DNA of 64,000 nucleotides. It comes from Halonotius roseus (lineage in GTDB: Archaea > Halobacteriota > Halobacteria > Halobacteriales > Haloferacaceae). Position numbers and translations under genes: made by a program. Of the stretch, positions 1 through 8,022 are shown piece after piece. The stretch spans positions 756,328-820,327 of the forward strand of contig NZ_SESI01000001.1 in the NCBI RefSeq assembly GCF_006861655.1, given 5' to 3'. Every line of letters starts with the position of its first letter. The stretch's first letter is position 1. Under the pieces are notes generated by a model that made no database searches, was not told the origin of the DNA, and was given only the letters and a program-made list of their open reading frames with translations.

Positions 1-523
1 TCTCGCCTGGTTCGAGATGCCGTTGACAGCCGTCGTCGCACTCGTCGCCGCGGGCCGTCTCGCCGCAATAGGGACAGGTTCCTTCGACGTAGCGATCCGG
101 GAGGTGTTGATCCTCGATCGGATCGTAGGCCACCATGATCTCCTTCTCGTAGATGTGACCGTTGGCGGCGAGATCGCGGACGATTTCCTGGGTGAGTTCG
201 GTGTTGGTCGCGTCGTGGGTGTGGCCGTAGTTGTCGAACTCGATGTCGAACTCCGGGAACGTCTGCTTGTAGGTTTCGTGCCATTCGAGGGCGAACTCCT
301 CGGGCGAGATGCCCTCCTTGTCGGCGTTGACGGCGACCGGCGTCCCATGCATGTCAGACCCGCAGACGAAGGCGGTCTGTTGGCCGAGCGTTTCGAGTGC
401 GCGGGCGTACACGTCGCCGCCGACGTAGGTTCGGAGGTGGCCGACGTGCAGGTCGCCGTTGGCGTACGGCAGCCCGCAGGTCACCACCGCAGGATCGTCG
501 GTCGGAAACTCGTCGTGACTCAT
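1..523 (-). CDS. metG: Methionine--tRNA ligase, N-terminal part (runs off window)
   Basis: Charges tRNA-Met with methionine in the cytoplasm. About 174 N-terminal codons are inside the window; the rest lies beyond base 1. Near the N-terminus the class I signature reads CGLPYANGDLHVGH, with HVGH as the HIGH motif, followed by a GSDMHGTPV stretch typical of MetRS. Close to the window edge there is a CPYCG...GDECDDGC zinc knuckle, as in archaeal and long-form bacterial MetRS. The ATG at 521-523 gives a normal start just ahead of the signature. The identification is firm; only the C-terminal anticodon-binding region is unseen. Confidence 0.95.
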   Translation of the reverse strand, partial: MSHDEFPTDDPAVVTCGLPYANGDLHVGHLRTYVGGDVYARALETLGQQTAFVCGSDMHGTPVAVNADKEGISPEEFALEWHETYKQTFPEFDIEFDNYGHTHDATNTELTQEIVRDLAANGHIYEKEIMVAYDPIEDQHLPDRYVEGTCPYCGETARGDECDDGCQRHLEPGE

Positions 524-620
524 TGGCTATGTGTTGGCGATGAGAGCCTAAAAGCCGCTGATTCGTCGTCGACTACGGACGGATACAGAACTGACGATCA
601 AGAATCGAATTGCCGCGGAC

Positions 621-866
621 TCAACAATGCTGGTCGATCCACGCACACCACGCCTGAAAGTCCGCCGCGCCGCACTGATCGGCAATTGAGTGGAGCGTCC
701 CGATCCGGATCTCGTCGTGCATCGGGACATCGACGAGACGAACCTCACCGGTGCCTTCGTTCTCGTATCGAAGGCGGACGTGGCTCCCATGACGCTGTTG
801 GGGGACATAGCCGAAGTGAGTCAGTACGCCGATTATCTCACGGCCCGAAAACGTCGTCCGAACCAT
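621..866 (-). CDS. hicA: HicA-family toxin (putative mRNA interferase)
   Basis: An 81-residue protein with the small dsRBD-like HicA fold signature: an N-terminal 'SGREIIGVLTHFGY' helix followed by QRHGSHVRL, where the His of the GSH motif is the expected catalytic residue. HicA toxins cleave mRNA and are neutralised by HicB. It lies 3 bases downstream of the HicB-like gene on the same strand, so the two are probably co-transcribed with the antitoxin first. Family assignment comes from motif and pairing; toxicity is inferred. A solitary role in regulation is also possible. Confidence 0.8.
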   Translation of the reverse strand: MVRTTFSGREIIGVLTHFGYVPQQRHGSHVRLRYENEGTGEVRLVDVPMHDEIRIGTLHSIADQCGAADFQAWCAWIDQHC

Positions 867-869
867 CGA

Positions 870-1154
870 TCACTGCATAAACTCCGGGATGCCGTCGTGG
901 TCTTCACGCGCCGCCGCGACCTCGTCAGGATCGATCCCCAACTCTTCGAGAAATGCCTCTTCATCGTCGATCCGCTCGCCTTCGCCGTTTTCGAGAGCCA
1001 ACACGTCCGCAAGCTGCGACAGTGCTTCGGCCCGCGTGTCGCCACCGCGAGCCAATCCGGTTTCGATATCCCGCGCCGTGATCGAGCCATCGGACTCGTG
1101 GATAAACTCTACCCCACCGGATTTCTCGGATCCGTCTTTCGTCGCGCTATCCAT
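870..1154 (-). CDS. hicB: HicB-family antitoxin-like protein
   Basis: A 94-residue acidic protein. Residues about 14-55 (VEFIHESDGSITARDIETGL...GDTRAEALSQLADVL) match the UPF0150/HicB partial RNase H-like fold, with the 'G-x-x-GDTxxEAL' helix start typical of HicB. There is no obvious C-terminal DNA-binding domain, only an Asp/Glu-rich tail, so autorepression may need another factor. It is the promoter-proximal gene of the pair with the HicA-like gene. The partner gene is the main support for the antitoxin call. Confidence 0.75.
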   Translation of the reverse strand: MDSATKDGSEKSGGVEFIHESDGSITARDIETGLARGGDTRAEALSQLADVLALENGEGERIDDEEAFLEELGIDPDEVAAAREDHDGIPEFMQ

Positions 1155-1241
1155 TGTTGCCTGCGACTACGTCGGAACAGTGAATAAGCGTTCGGGCGGC
1201 ATCGGCGACGCCGTGGCCACAGCGTCGATACGAGACGACAC

Positions 1242-2330
1242 CTACGACCGAACGCGATCCAGATCAGCGAGAAACGCCTCCAGGGACGCCCGACTCACGT
1301 GCGGCATACAGACGATTCGGAGATTACCATCGGCCGTGCGGGCGATCCGCCACTCCTCATCGCGTAACGCCTCAAACGTCGCCGGCGACAGCGAGGCCGT
1401 TACCAGCGGCAGCGTCGGATCGACGACCTCGATCCCACGGGCGGCGAGTTCGTCGGCCAGGAACTCGGCGTTGGCCTGCTGCTCGCGGTACTGCTGGCGG
1501 TAGCCCGCCGGCCACAGTTCGTCCATCGCGGCGACCGCGCCGGCGACGCCCGCACCGCTGCGGGTGCCGGTGAGCGTCGCCTGCGATGTGGTTTCCAGAT
1601 ACGGTGTATCGACCGCGAGTGCGTCAACCGTTTCGCGCTCACGAGCGAGCAATCCGCCCGCCGGGACGGGTGCCTGGCCGAACTTGTGGGGATCAATCGC
1701 CATCGAGTCGATGGGTGCGTCGGCGAACGACCACTCGTAGTCGGTGAACGGGAGAATGAACCCGCCCCATGAGGCGTCGACGTGCATGCGCGCGCCGGCG
1801 TCGCGGGCGAGGTCGGTCATCGCGGGAATCGGGTCGACGCGGCCGTACTCCGTCGATCCGGCGACGCCGATCACCAGTGCGGTGTCGTCGTCGACGGCGG
1901 CTTCCACCGCGTCGAGATCGGCGCGGTGGTCGTCGTCGACGGGGACGGTGCGGAGTTCGACGCCGAGCATTTCGGCCGCCTTGGTCACGCTGAAGTGGAC
2001 GCTTGTTGGGGCGACGATGTTTGGCGTGTCGCTGCGGGCCGTGTCGCCGCGGCCAGCGGCGCGGTTGCGCGCGGCGTGGACGGCCTGAATGTTGGCTTCG
2101 GTGCCGCCGCTGGCGACGTAGCCGAAGGGATCGTCGAGGCCGGCGATCTCGCCCAGCTGGTCGATGGCTTCGGTCTCTAGATCGGCGACGGTCTGGTAGG
2201 TCGCGGGATCACCCGGATTCGTCGCCAGAAACTCGACGGCAGCCTCGTGGGCGCGGGGATGTGGCTCGGTGCACATCGAGGAGAGCACGCGGTCGAACTC
2301 CTGTGGTCGATGCTCCCGAACGCGCTGCAT
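1242..2330 (-). CDS. mfnA: L-tyrosine/L-aspartate decarboxylase, MfnA type
   Basis: A PLP-dependent group II decarboxylase of 362 residues. Archaeal MfnA makes tyramine for methanofuran in methanogens. In non-methanogens such as haloarchaea the same family is taken to act mainly as an aspartate decarboxylase, giving beta-alanine for coenzyme A. Visible motifs are [10 protein letters not shown] (about residues 71-80), the [10 protein letters not shown] segment, the HVDASWGGF strand and the PLP lysine in DPHKFGQAP (Lys216). An in-frame alternative start 69 bases upstream adds residues unlike the family, so the ATG at 2328-2330 is preferred. Aspartate versus tyrosine preference cannot be read from the sequence. 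Confidence 0.88.
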   Translation of the reverse strand: MQRVREHRPQEFDRVLSSMCTEPHPRAHEAAVEFLATNPGDPATYQTVADLETEAIDQLGEIAGLDDPFGYVASGGTEANIQAVHAARNRAAGRGDTARSDTPNIVAPTSVHFSVTKAAEMLGVELRTVPVDDDHRADLDAVEAAVDDDTALVIGVAGSTEYGRVDPIPAMTDLARDAGARMHVDASWGGFILPFTDYEWSFADAPIDSMAIDPHKFGQAPVPAGGLLARERETVDALAVDTPYLETTSQATLTGTRSGAGVAGAVAAMDELWPAGYRQQYREQQANAEFLADELAARGIEVVDPTLPLVTASLSPATFEALRDEEWRIARTADGNLRIVCMPHVSRASLEAFLADLDRVRS

Positions 2331-2425
2331 TACCACCCTATAGCGGCGACTGACGTTTAGCCGTTGTGCTCGACACAGTGTATCATGATCATCCCTCACA
2401 CAAGCGGGCGATCTCGCCCAGCGCG

Positions 2426-3343
2426 TCAGGCTTCGATGATCTCGTCGTCCTCGGTATCGGGCAGCTGGAGCGTTCCCTCAAGTGCGACCGCGGCCTCGCC
2501 GCCGACCCGAACCTGTTTGCGACCGCGATCGTCGACACCGACCTCGACCCGGACGATCCCGCCGCGGTCGACGAAATGGCCCTGCTCGAACCGGAGATCG
2601 TCAGGCAGCTCATCGAAGGCCTCGTAGGTGTCGAGATACGCGCCGCAGGCCCCGCTTGCGGTGCCGGTAACGGGATCTTCGTCGACGCCAGCACCAGGGG
2701 CGAACATCCGGGCGTGCAGCGTCGATTCCGCGTCGAGGGTATCGAACGTGAAGGCGTAGATCCCGGTCGCATCATACTCGTCGGCGAGGGCTTCGATCGC
2801 CCCCAGATCCGGCTGGACGCCGCTGAGGGCTTCGAGGAAGTTGACCGGAATCATAAGGAAAGGGAGGCCGGTCGTCGCCCGCGCGATCGGGAGGTCGGCA
2901 CCGACATCCCGGAGTGTCGCGGGATCGATCCCGAGTGCGTCGGCCACCCGGTCGTAGTCGACCTCGACAGTCTCGACCTCGGGGCTGGATTGGGTCATCC
3001 AGACGACGCCGTCGTCGGTGAGTTCGATATCAAGGACGCCGACGTTCGTGTCCAGGGTGTGCGTACCGGGATCAATCACCCCGTCGGCGGCCAGCAGCGC
3101 GTGGCTGGCGATCGTCGCGTGACCACAGAGGTCGACCTCTTGGGTCGGTGTGAAATAGCGGATCCGGCGGTCGGCATCGTCGGCCGCCGAGAGAAAGGCG
3201 GTTTCACTCGCCGACAGCTCGCGGGCGATCGCTTGCATCTGTGTCGTCGAGAGCCCATCGGCCTCGGGGACGACCCCCGCGGCGTTGCCGGCGAAGGGTT
3301 CGTCGGTGAAGGCATCGACGAGCAGCGTGCGGCGCGTGTCCAT
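2426..3343 (-). CDS. PhzF-family isomerase
   Basis: A 305-residue member of the PhzF/diaminopimelate-epimerase-fold family. It opens with [16 protein letters not shown], has the catalytic-type glutamate in SASETAF (Glu47), the [12 protein letters not shown] motif and a C-terminal [15 protein letters not shown] glycine-rich loop. PhzF itself isomerises dihydro-3-hydroxyanthranilate in phenazine synthesis, but most archaeal members have unknown substrates and no phenazine genes are nearby. It lies between MfnA and a deaminase on the same strand, with no tight operon spacing. Family is certain; substrate is unknown. Confidence 0.9.
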   Translation of the reverse strand: MDTRRTLLVDAFTDEPFAGNAAGVVPEADGLSTTQMQAIARELSASETAFLSAADDADRRIRYFTPTQEVDLCGHATIASHALLAADGVIDPGTHTLDTNVGVLDIELTDDGVVWMTQSSPEVETVEVDYDRVADALGIDPATLRDVGADLPIARATTGLPFLMIPVNFLEALSGVQPDLGAIEALADEYDATGIYAFTFDTLDAESTLHARMFAPGAGVDEDPVTGTASGACGAYLDTYEAFDELPDDLRFEQGHFVDRGGIVRVEVGVDDRGRKQVRVGGEAAVALEGTLQLPDTEDDEIIEA

Positions 3344-3391
3344 ACCCTCCCTACGGAACCAACGAGTTCAAACCCCGGGTTCGGCGGGCGG

Positions 3392-3901
3392 TCACCAACA
3401 CTCCCGGTGGACAGCATCGCCGGCGTCGGGCAACACCGGGCCGGCAACGGCGACCGGGTCGCTGCCGCGCTCGAAGACCGTCGGTGACGGACAGACCATG
3501 TCGGCGTCCCGGAGTTCGCCGAACCGTTCCGCACTCGTTGCATAGACGACCGCGCGCACGCCGGCGTGATACAGCCCGCCGGCACACATCGGACACGGCT
3601 CGGTTGAGGTGTACAACACGAGATCGGCAGGCTCGTCGAACTCGGCGGCCGCCCGGCGGGCAAGCGTGAGCTCCGGATGTTCGGCCACGTCGTTTTCGGT
3701 GACAACGGCGTTTTTCGCCTCGGCGACGACGGTGTCATCTTCGACGAGCACTGAGCCAAATGGTTCGTCGCCGCGGTCGGCTGCTTCCCGCGCCAGCGTC
3801 AGCGCGCGGCGGATGTGGCTCTCGTGATCGAAGTCGGCAAACGGTGGCCCAGGGGTCGTCGCATCGAGATCGCTCGGATCGGCAACGCGGATGACGGACA
3901 T
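3392..3901 (-). CDS. Cytidine/deoxycytidylate deaminase-family nucleoside deaminase
   Basis: A 169-residue zinc-dependent deaminase. The zinc site is visible as HPE (His75, Glu77) and PCPMC (Cys103, Cys106). Most relatives (TadA, guanine deaminase) read HAE, so the proline is slightly unusual but keeps the metal His and catalytic Glu. The SEPF/EPFGSVLVEDD region and length fit guanine deaminase or TadA-like nucleoside deaminases rather than cytidine deaminase. It ends 48 bases upstream of the PhzF start on the same strand, so co-transcription is possible. The exact base substrate is not deducible. Confidence 0.85.
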   Translation of the reverse strand: MSVIRVADPSDLDATTPGPPFADFDHESHIRRALTLAREAADRGDEPFGSVLVEDDTVVAEAKNAVVTENDVAEHPELTLARRAAAEFDEPADLVLYTSTEPCPMCAGGLYHAGVRAVVYATSAERFGELRDADMVCPSPTVFERGSDPVAVAGPVLPDAGDAVHRECW

Positions 3902-3970
3902 ACCGGGACAGACGGCGGCGACAGCAATGGACGTTTGGGGAGGGCAACACCGCCTGCTGGCCTCACGAGC

Positions 3971-3978
3971 GTTTTATG
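3971..3978 (+). promoter_or_regulatory. TATA-like box for the phosphoribosyltransferase gene
   Basis: The AT-rich octamer gttttatg is centred about 31 bases before the chosen ATG at 4006, in an otherwise GC-rich stretch. That spacing is what a leaderless or near-leaderless haloarchaeal promoter needs, and it supports the start at 4006 over the in-frame ATG at 3976, which would lie inside the box. Confidence 0.45.
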
Positions 3979-4005
3979 TACCACGGCGGCCCACGCCGAG
4001 ACGAG

Positions 4006-4710
4006 ATGAGCGGCCCCCCGGCAGACTTCGATTGTACGATCACGAATTGGGAGTACATCTACGGGCTGTGTCGGGACGTGAGCACCGCGGTGAAGGCGGC
4101 CGACTTCGAGCCGGATGTCGTCGTCGCCCTCGCCCGCGGCGGCTGGTTCGCCGGCCGGTGCCTCTGTGATTTCCTCGGGCTCGACGACCTGACGAGCCTG
4201 AAGATGGAACACTACGTCGGCGCGGCCGAGAAAGGCGCGGACGCGGAGATCCGCTACCCGCTGCCGGAGGGTAGCGTCGCCGACAAGGACGTGCTCATCA
4301 TCGACGACATCGCCGACACCGGCGGCTCGATCAGCCGCGCCCACGAGTACGTGACCGACCGCGACGTTGGCGAGGTACGCACCGCAACCCTCCAGCTGCT
4401 GGATACCAGCGAGTTCGAACCCGATTTTGTCGGCGAACGCCTCGCCGAGTGGACGTGGGTCGTCTACCCCTGGAACTTCATCGAGGATATGGTCGATCTG
4501 ATCAGCGGCGTGATGGCCGACGCCGACGGCGAGACATTCACCCAGGAGGCGATCCGGGCGGAACTCGCCGCTGTCCACGGGATCGATAGAATTGAAATGG
4601 AGATCGCCCAACCCGACCGTCTCGATGAGGTGCTCGACGAGATGGTTCGTCGTGAGGTGGTCGAGTCGGTCGGCGACGACGAGTGGATGCTTGTCGACGA
4701 CGAGGCGTGA
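4006..4710 (+). CDS. Purine-type phosphoribosyltransferase with C-terminal extension
   Basis: A 234-residue protein. The N-terminal type I PRTase domain (about 10-160) has VVVALARGGWFAG and the PRPP loop DVLIIDDIADTGGSI (about 95-109). It probably transfers phosphoribose from PRPP to a purine (xanthine, guanine or hypoxanthine) in salvage. The last 65-70 residues are not part of a minimal PRTase; they look like a small winged-helix unit (FTQEAIRAELAAVHG...LDEMVRREVVES...EWMLVD). Haloarchaeal HGPRTase-like proteins are poorly tested biochemically, so the base is uncertain. Start chosen from the TATA spacing. Confidence 0.82.
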   Translation: MSGPPADFDCTITNWEYIYGLCRDVSTAVKAADFEPDVVVALARGGWFAGRCLCDFLGLDDLTSLKMEHYVGAAEKGADAEIRYPLPEGSVADKDVLIIDDIADTGGSISRAHEYVTDRDVGEVRTATLQLLDTSEFEPDFVGERLAEWTWVVYPWNFIEDMVDLISGVMADADGETFTQEAIRAELAAVHGIDRIEMEIAQPDRLDEVLDEMVRREVVESVGDDEWMLVDDEA

Positions 4711-4830
4711 TCGACAGCGACGAGGCGTGACCGACAAAGACGCGACCGTCGTCACAACCGCAACGACAACAGCCACGATCGCATCATCGACAACCGCGAC
4801 CGATTAGTGGATCGGAGCCAACCCACACCT

Positions 4831-5214
4831 ATGGACGCATCATCGCTCCCGGCCGGCTGGCAGTGTTGGCACGAGGAACGCGACGGCCGGGTGATCCTCG
4901 CCTACCGGCCCGATGTCTTCGACTCCGAGGCGTTTCCCGCGCCCTGTCTGCCGACCATCTACGTGACCAGCGGCACCCCGCGGCGTCGACCCGGCAGCAA
5001 CAGTACAGACGGCTGGCAGATAACCCTCTTTTTGGAACCCGAAATCGAGGCTGTCAGCGAGAGCTACGAGGATCGGGCGGCCGCGATCGACGGCGCGATC
5101 GAGCACGCCGAACGGTTTGCCGCCGGCGAGATCGACTACAGAGCCCTGTATCAGGTGCCGCGGGAGGCCTACTTCGATCGACTCGACGAGCTGGTCGGCG
5201 AAAGCGAGGCGTAG
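4831..5214 (+). CDS. Conserved haloarchaeal protein (DUF5820-like)
   Basis: A 127-residue protein of unknown function. It contains conserved-looking blocks VILAYRPDVF, LPTIYVTSG, WQITLFLEPE and IDYRALYQVPREAYF, which I recall from a haloarchaea-restricted family (DUF5820). No signal peptide, membrane segment or catalytic motif is seen. A GTG at 4807 is in frame, but the ATG at 4831 fits the family better. It is followed after 46 bases by the UPF0179 gene on the same strand, so the two may share a transcript. Confidence 0.75.
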   Translation: MDASSLPAGWQCWHEERDGRVILAYRPDVFDSEAFPAPCLPTIYVTSGTPRRRPGSNSTDGWQITLFLEPEIEAVSESYEDRAAAIDGAIEHAERFAAGEIDYRALYQVPREAYFDRLDELVGESEA

Positions 5215-5260
5215 TCGGTCGAGGGGAACCGTCATCTGGCTGGATCCTGTAGGGAAAGCC

Positions 5261-5707
5261 ATGACAACCGTCACGCTGATCGGCGACCGCCTCGCCGAGG
5301 TGGGCCGGGAGTTCGTCTACGGCGGCGAGGCAGCGGGCTGTGAGGGCTGCCCCTATCGGAGCCAGTGTCTCAACCTCACCGAGGGCCGTCGCTACCGCGT
5401 GACCGCGATCCGCGACAACGCCCAGTTGCTTGACTGTGCCATGCACGACAACGGGGTGCGTGCCGTCGAGGTCGAACCCGCGCCGGTACACGCAAACGTC
5501 GCCTCTCGGGGGGCGTATGCGGGCAGCAAGGCCGAACTTGAGGGCCCCTGTCCGTACACCGAGTGTCCAAGCCACGAGTTCTGCGTGCCTGACGGGGCTG
5601 ATTTTGAGACGGAGTACCGCATCGCCGAGATAGTTGGGGAGCCGCCACACGATTACTGTGAGCTCGACCGCGATCTCACGCTCGTCGAATTTGAGGCCGA
5701 AGATTAA
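5261..5707 (+). CDS. UPF0179 family cysteine-rich protein
   Basis: A 148-residue archaeal protein of unknown function. Two cysteine clusters are visible: CEGCPYRSQC (residues about 28-37) and CPYTECPSHEFC (about 96-107), plus a late PHDYCELD. The pattern suggests a bound metal or iron-sulfur cluster, which is inference. The ATG at 5261 removes an upstream stretch read from the DUF5820-like gene's other frame. The stop overlaps the stop of the convergent desuccinylase-family gene by 4 bases. Confidence 0.85.
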   Translation: MTTVTLIGDRLAEVGREFVYGGEAAGCEGCPYRSQCLNLTEGRRYRVTAIRDNAQLLDCAMHDNGVRAVEVEPAPVHANVASRGAYAGSKAELEGPCPYTECPSHEFCVPDGADFETEYRIAEIVGEPPHDYCELDRDLTLVEFEAED

Positions 5708-6522
5708 TCGGCGTTCCACTCGGCGACCGTCCCAACCCGCTCGGAGCGATAGCCGAAGATGTCGGCGTAGCCGTACGGCGAAAGCAACACCGGGTAGAAA
5801 TCCGCCTCGGCGTGGATCGCCTCGCCGTCGACGGCGGCGAAGGCGGTGCCCGCGGACACACGCTCGAAGTTCTCAACAAATACTTCATACTCCGTCCCCT
5901 CGGCTTTCGGGATCGGGCCCTCAACCCGAAAGACAGGGATGGTTTCAGGATCTGGCACCGAAAGCCGATCCATCGCATCGTCAAGCGGGAGCACCCCTGT
6001 TGCCGCTAAAAACGCCCGAACGAGCTCGTAGCCGTTTTTCGCGGCGTCGTCGGTACCCTGAAGCCCGCATTCGACCTCGATGACGTTTGGATATTTGATC
6101 AGCCGGCCATCGGTGTTGTCGTCGGTTTCGGTGATCACCGACACCGGAAGCTGCGGGACGATCTCGCGGGCGACCGTGTCGACGGCCTTCACCGCGCCGA
6201 TCGGCTCGGCATACGACTGCGTGGAGTGTAACGCAAGCGTCGTGCAGCCTTCGATCTCAGCCAGCAGGTCGGCGGCGAGTCGGCGTTCGTGGGCGTCGGC
6301 AGCCGGATCGCCGGGGAAGACACGGTTGAGATCAGCTTCGAGATACCGCTGGCCGGCTTCGAGGGCTTCCTCGTTGGCGATGATCAGCTTGACCGGTCGC
6401 TGAACGGTCGGTTCCTCGGCAAGCAATCGTTTGATCGCCAGCGGGCCACAGGGCTCGTCGCCGTGGATCCCGCCGATGACCGCGACCTCGGGAGTTCCCT
6501 CACCGAGCTCGTACACCTTCAT
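5704..6522 (-). CDS. Succinylglutamate desuccinylase/aspartoacylase family protein
   Basis: A 272-residue zinc carboxypeptidase-like hydrolase. The zinc ligands HxxE sit in GGIHGDEPCG (His20, Glu23), with LEADLNRVFPG for substrate binding and a later LALHSTQSY that supplies the third histidine. The family removes acyl groups from amino acids, but the substrate here is unknown and no arginine-succinylation genes are nearby. An in-frame GTG four codons upstream exists; the ATG at 6520-6522 is preferred. Confidence 0.87.
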   Translation of the reverse strand: MKVYELGEGTPEVAVIGGIHGDEPCGPLAIKRLLAEEPTVQRPVKLIIANEEALEAGQRYLEADLNRVFPGDPAADAHERRLAADLLAEIEGCTTLALHSTQSYAEPIGAVKAVDTVAREIVPQLPVSVITETDDNTDGRLIKYPNVIEVECGLQGTDDAAKNGYELVRAFLAATGVLPLDDAMDRLSVPDPETIPVFRVEGPIPKAEGTEYEVFVENFERVSAGTAFAAVDGEAIHAEADFYPVLLSPYGYADIFGYRSERVGTVAEWNAD

Positions 6523-6585
6523 TGTCGGTCTCACGCCACCGGGCTATTTTATCTCCCCGATATCCGAGAGCCACCGATCGGCGGA

Positions 6586-7068
6586 CTACTCCAGTTCCTC
6601 GGCGTACGCGTAATCCGCCGGGTAGGCCGTCGAACTCTCGCCGTCGACGGTGAGCTGCCAACCCTCAACAAGCGTTGGTTCTGTTTGGGCCGACCGGATT
6701 GTTGTTCGGATGTCAGAGAGGGCAACCCCGTAGAAATCATCCGGGACGCCATGGAGATACTGATCGGCCGTGCGAAACAGCGACCGCATCCCGTCATCAT
6801 CCTCGAAATCGACGTGTTTGTAGACGCCGGCGGCGACCTGTACCATCCCGTGGAGAAACGCGCTTTCGGTGGTGCCACTGCCGTAGTTGTACCACTCATC
6901 CTCGAAACAGTCGTGGGATTCGTGGTAGGCACCGTCGTTGAACAGTCGAACCCCGTGTTCGACCGCGCGGCGGAGCGTGGCGTGTTCCCACCGGCGGTCA
7001 GACTGTCGCCAGCCGGTGGGGTTACCGAGCGGCGGAGCGACGCCCGGATCGCGGGTGTGGTCATCCAT
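6586..7068 (-). CDS. DUF309 domain protein
   Basis: A 160-residue protein with the DUF309 helical signature: [19 protein letters not shown] (His52, Glu56 region) followed by [18 protein letters not shown]309 proteins are small helical-bundle proteins of unknown function with conserved His/Glu residues that might bind a metal. It is upstream of, and in the same direction as, the desuccinylase-family gene with a 63-base gap. The start at 7066-7068 fits the family length. Confidence 0.85.
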   Translation of the reverse strand: MDDHTRDPGVAPPLGNPTGWRQSDRRWEHATLRRAVEHGVRLFNDGAYHESHDCFEDEWYNYGSGTTESAFLHGMVQVAAGVYKHVDFEDDDGMRSLFRTADQYLHGVPDDFYGVALSDIRTTIRSAQTEPTLVEGWQLTVDGESSTAYPADYAYAEELE

Positions 7069-7157
7069 ACCGCTGCTTTGTGACCGACAGACAAAGGCGT
7101 GGCTGCTGGGGAAAACCGACGCGTTAAACAGGATCGCCGTGGTAGTGCCGGCCGCGT

Positions 7158-7241
7158 GCGAGGGTAGCCAAGCCGGGAAACGGCGGCGGACTCAAGATCC
7201 GCTCCTGTAGAGGTTCGTGGGTTCAAATCCCTCCCCTCGCA
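7158..7241 (+). tRNA. tRNA-Leu (anticodon CAA)
   Basis: A class II tRNA of 84 bases including the discriminator A. The acceptor stem GCGAGGG pairs perfectly with CCCTCGC. The anticodon arm GCGGA-CTCAAGA-TCCGC gives anticodon CAA, decoding UUG. A long variable arm (ctcctgtagaggttc region) fits leucine, and the T-loop reads GTTCAAATC. The T-stem has one U-U apposition at its second pair. No CCA is encoded and no intron is needed to fold it. Confidence 0.95.
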
Positions 7242-7266
7242 TCGCCGGGATCACTCCCGTGATGCG

Positions 7267-7290
7267 GAAGACCGCTCTTGAGCGTTCTTC
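7267..7290 (+). terminator. Hairpin downstream of tRNA-Leu
   Basis: The arms gaagaccgct and agcgttcttc pair over ten positions with one mismatch around a cttg loop, followed within 20 bases by aaaattttt. It sits 26 bases after the tRNA end. It may terminate or define the 3' end of the tRNA precursor. Function is inferred from position and fold. Confidence 0.45.
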
Positions 7291-7340
7291 CCTCGCAAAA
7301 TTTTTGTGATCATGTCAAATGAATTATCACGTGCGTTAGA

Positions 7341-7350
7341 TTTAATTTAA
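7341..7350 (+). promoter_or_regulatory. TATA-like box for the AT-rich lipoprotein gene
   Basis: The segment tttaatttaa is centred about 25 bases before the ATG at 7370, matching the spacing of haloarchaeal leaderless promoters. The surrounding 100 bases are AT-rich, so chance matches are more likely here than elsewhere. Confidence 0.45.
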
Positions 7351-7369
7351 CATCGTGAAATAACAAAGT

Positions 7370-7957
7370 ATGATAACTCGTCGAAAGCTGATCGCCGGTG
7401 CTAGTACGGTTGGGGGAATTACACTGGTAGCTGGATGCAGCGGGGGTACGCAAGGAAGCAATAACAGTCAGACAGAAACCAAAGAACAAGAGAGTAACGA
7501 AACTGACAACAATGATGATCAAGAATCAGTAGAAACAGATCAAATTGGCTCTGAAATATTTGTCCAAAATACGTCTTTTTCATACGCATTTTCCGGCGGC
7601 CTCAGTTCGGTAGTCGAGGTAGTAAACAACAGGGAGCAAGGAAGTGGTAGTGTTGAAGTAAACATTCTAATTGAGGCATACGACGGTGAGACAAAACTAG
7701 GTGAAGATAATTCATGGCAGAGAGTTGAAGCAACAGCTGGAGAATCAGAGTACGATGAAAATATTGGAGAGAATGATGAATATTATAATCGTTATGCAGA
7801 AGAATTTGAATTAAATATCGAAGAAATTTCACAGACAGCAGAGCATTCTATCGACGACGTAACAGAGGTTGTAATTTACGGACGAACACGAGACGCAGAG
7901 TCTGTCCGGGTTACCACCGTATCTGGATCAGAGCTTCGAGATCGTGTTGATAGTTAG
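7370..7957 (+). CDS. AT-rich lipoprotein of unknown function
   Basis: A 195-residue secreted lipoprotein. MITRRKLIAG is a Tat-like n-region, followed by a hydrophobic stretch ending in the lipobox LVAGC, then an Asn/Gln/Glu-rich linker (about 24-60). The remaining 130 residues look like an all-beta domain (VQNTSFSYAFSGG, VEVNILIEAYDG), resembling FxLYD-type domains, but I cannot name the family. Its base composition is far more AT-rich than its neighbours and it lies directly downstream of tRNA-Leu, which suggests acquisition by transfer. It has its own TATA-like box and no operon partner. Confidence 0.8.
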   Translation: MITRRKLIAGASTVGGITLVAGCSGGTQGSNNSQTETKEQESNETDNNDDQESVETDQIGSEIFVQNTSFSYAFSGGLSSVVEVVNNREQGSGSVEVNILIEAYDGETKLGEDNSWQRVEATAGESEYDENIGENDEYYNRYAEEFELNIEEISQTAEHSIDDVTEVVIYGRTRDAESVRVTTVSGSELRDRVDS

Positions 7958-8022
7958 ATATTTTATCCATAGCAGATAGTTGTCGGTGTCAATTATAACT
8001 ATCTCGCCGCCCAACTACTGCT

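Noticed and set aside
2366-3487. A 373-codon open frame on the plus strand
   Set aside because: Antisense to the PhzF gene and overlapping the deaminase end; PhzF motifs are complete on the minus strand.
7234-7297. Attachment-site duplication after tRNA-Leu
   Set aside because: Only 8 bases (ccctcgca) of the tRNA end recur at 7290-7297; this is too short and there is no integrase gene, so it is noted only as a hint.
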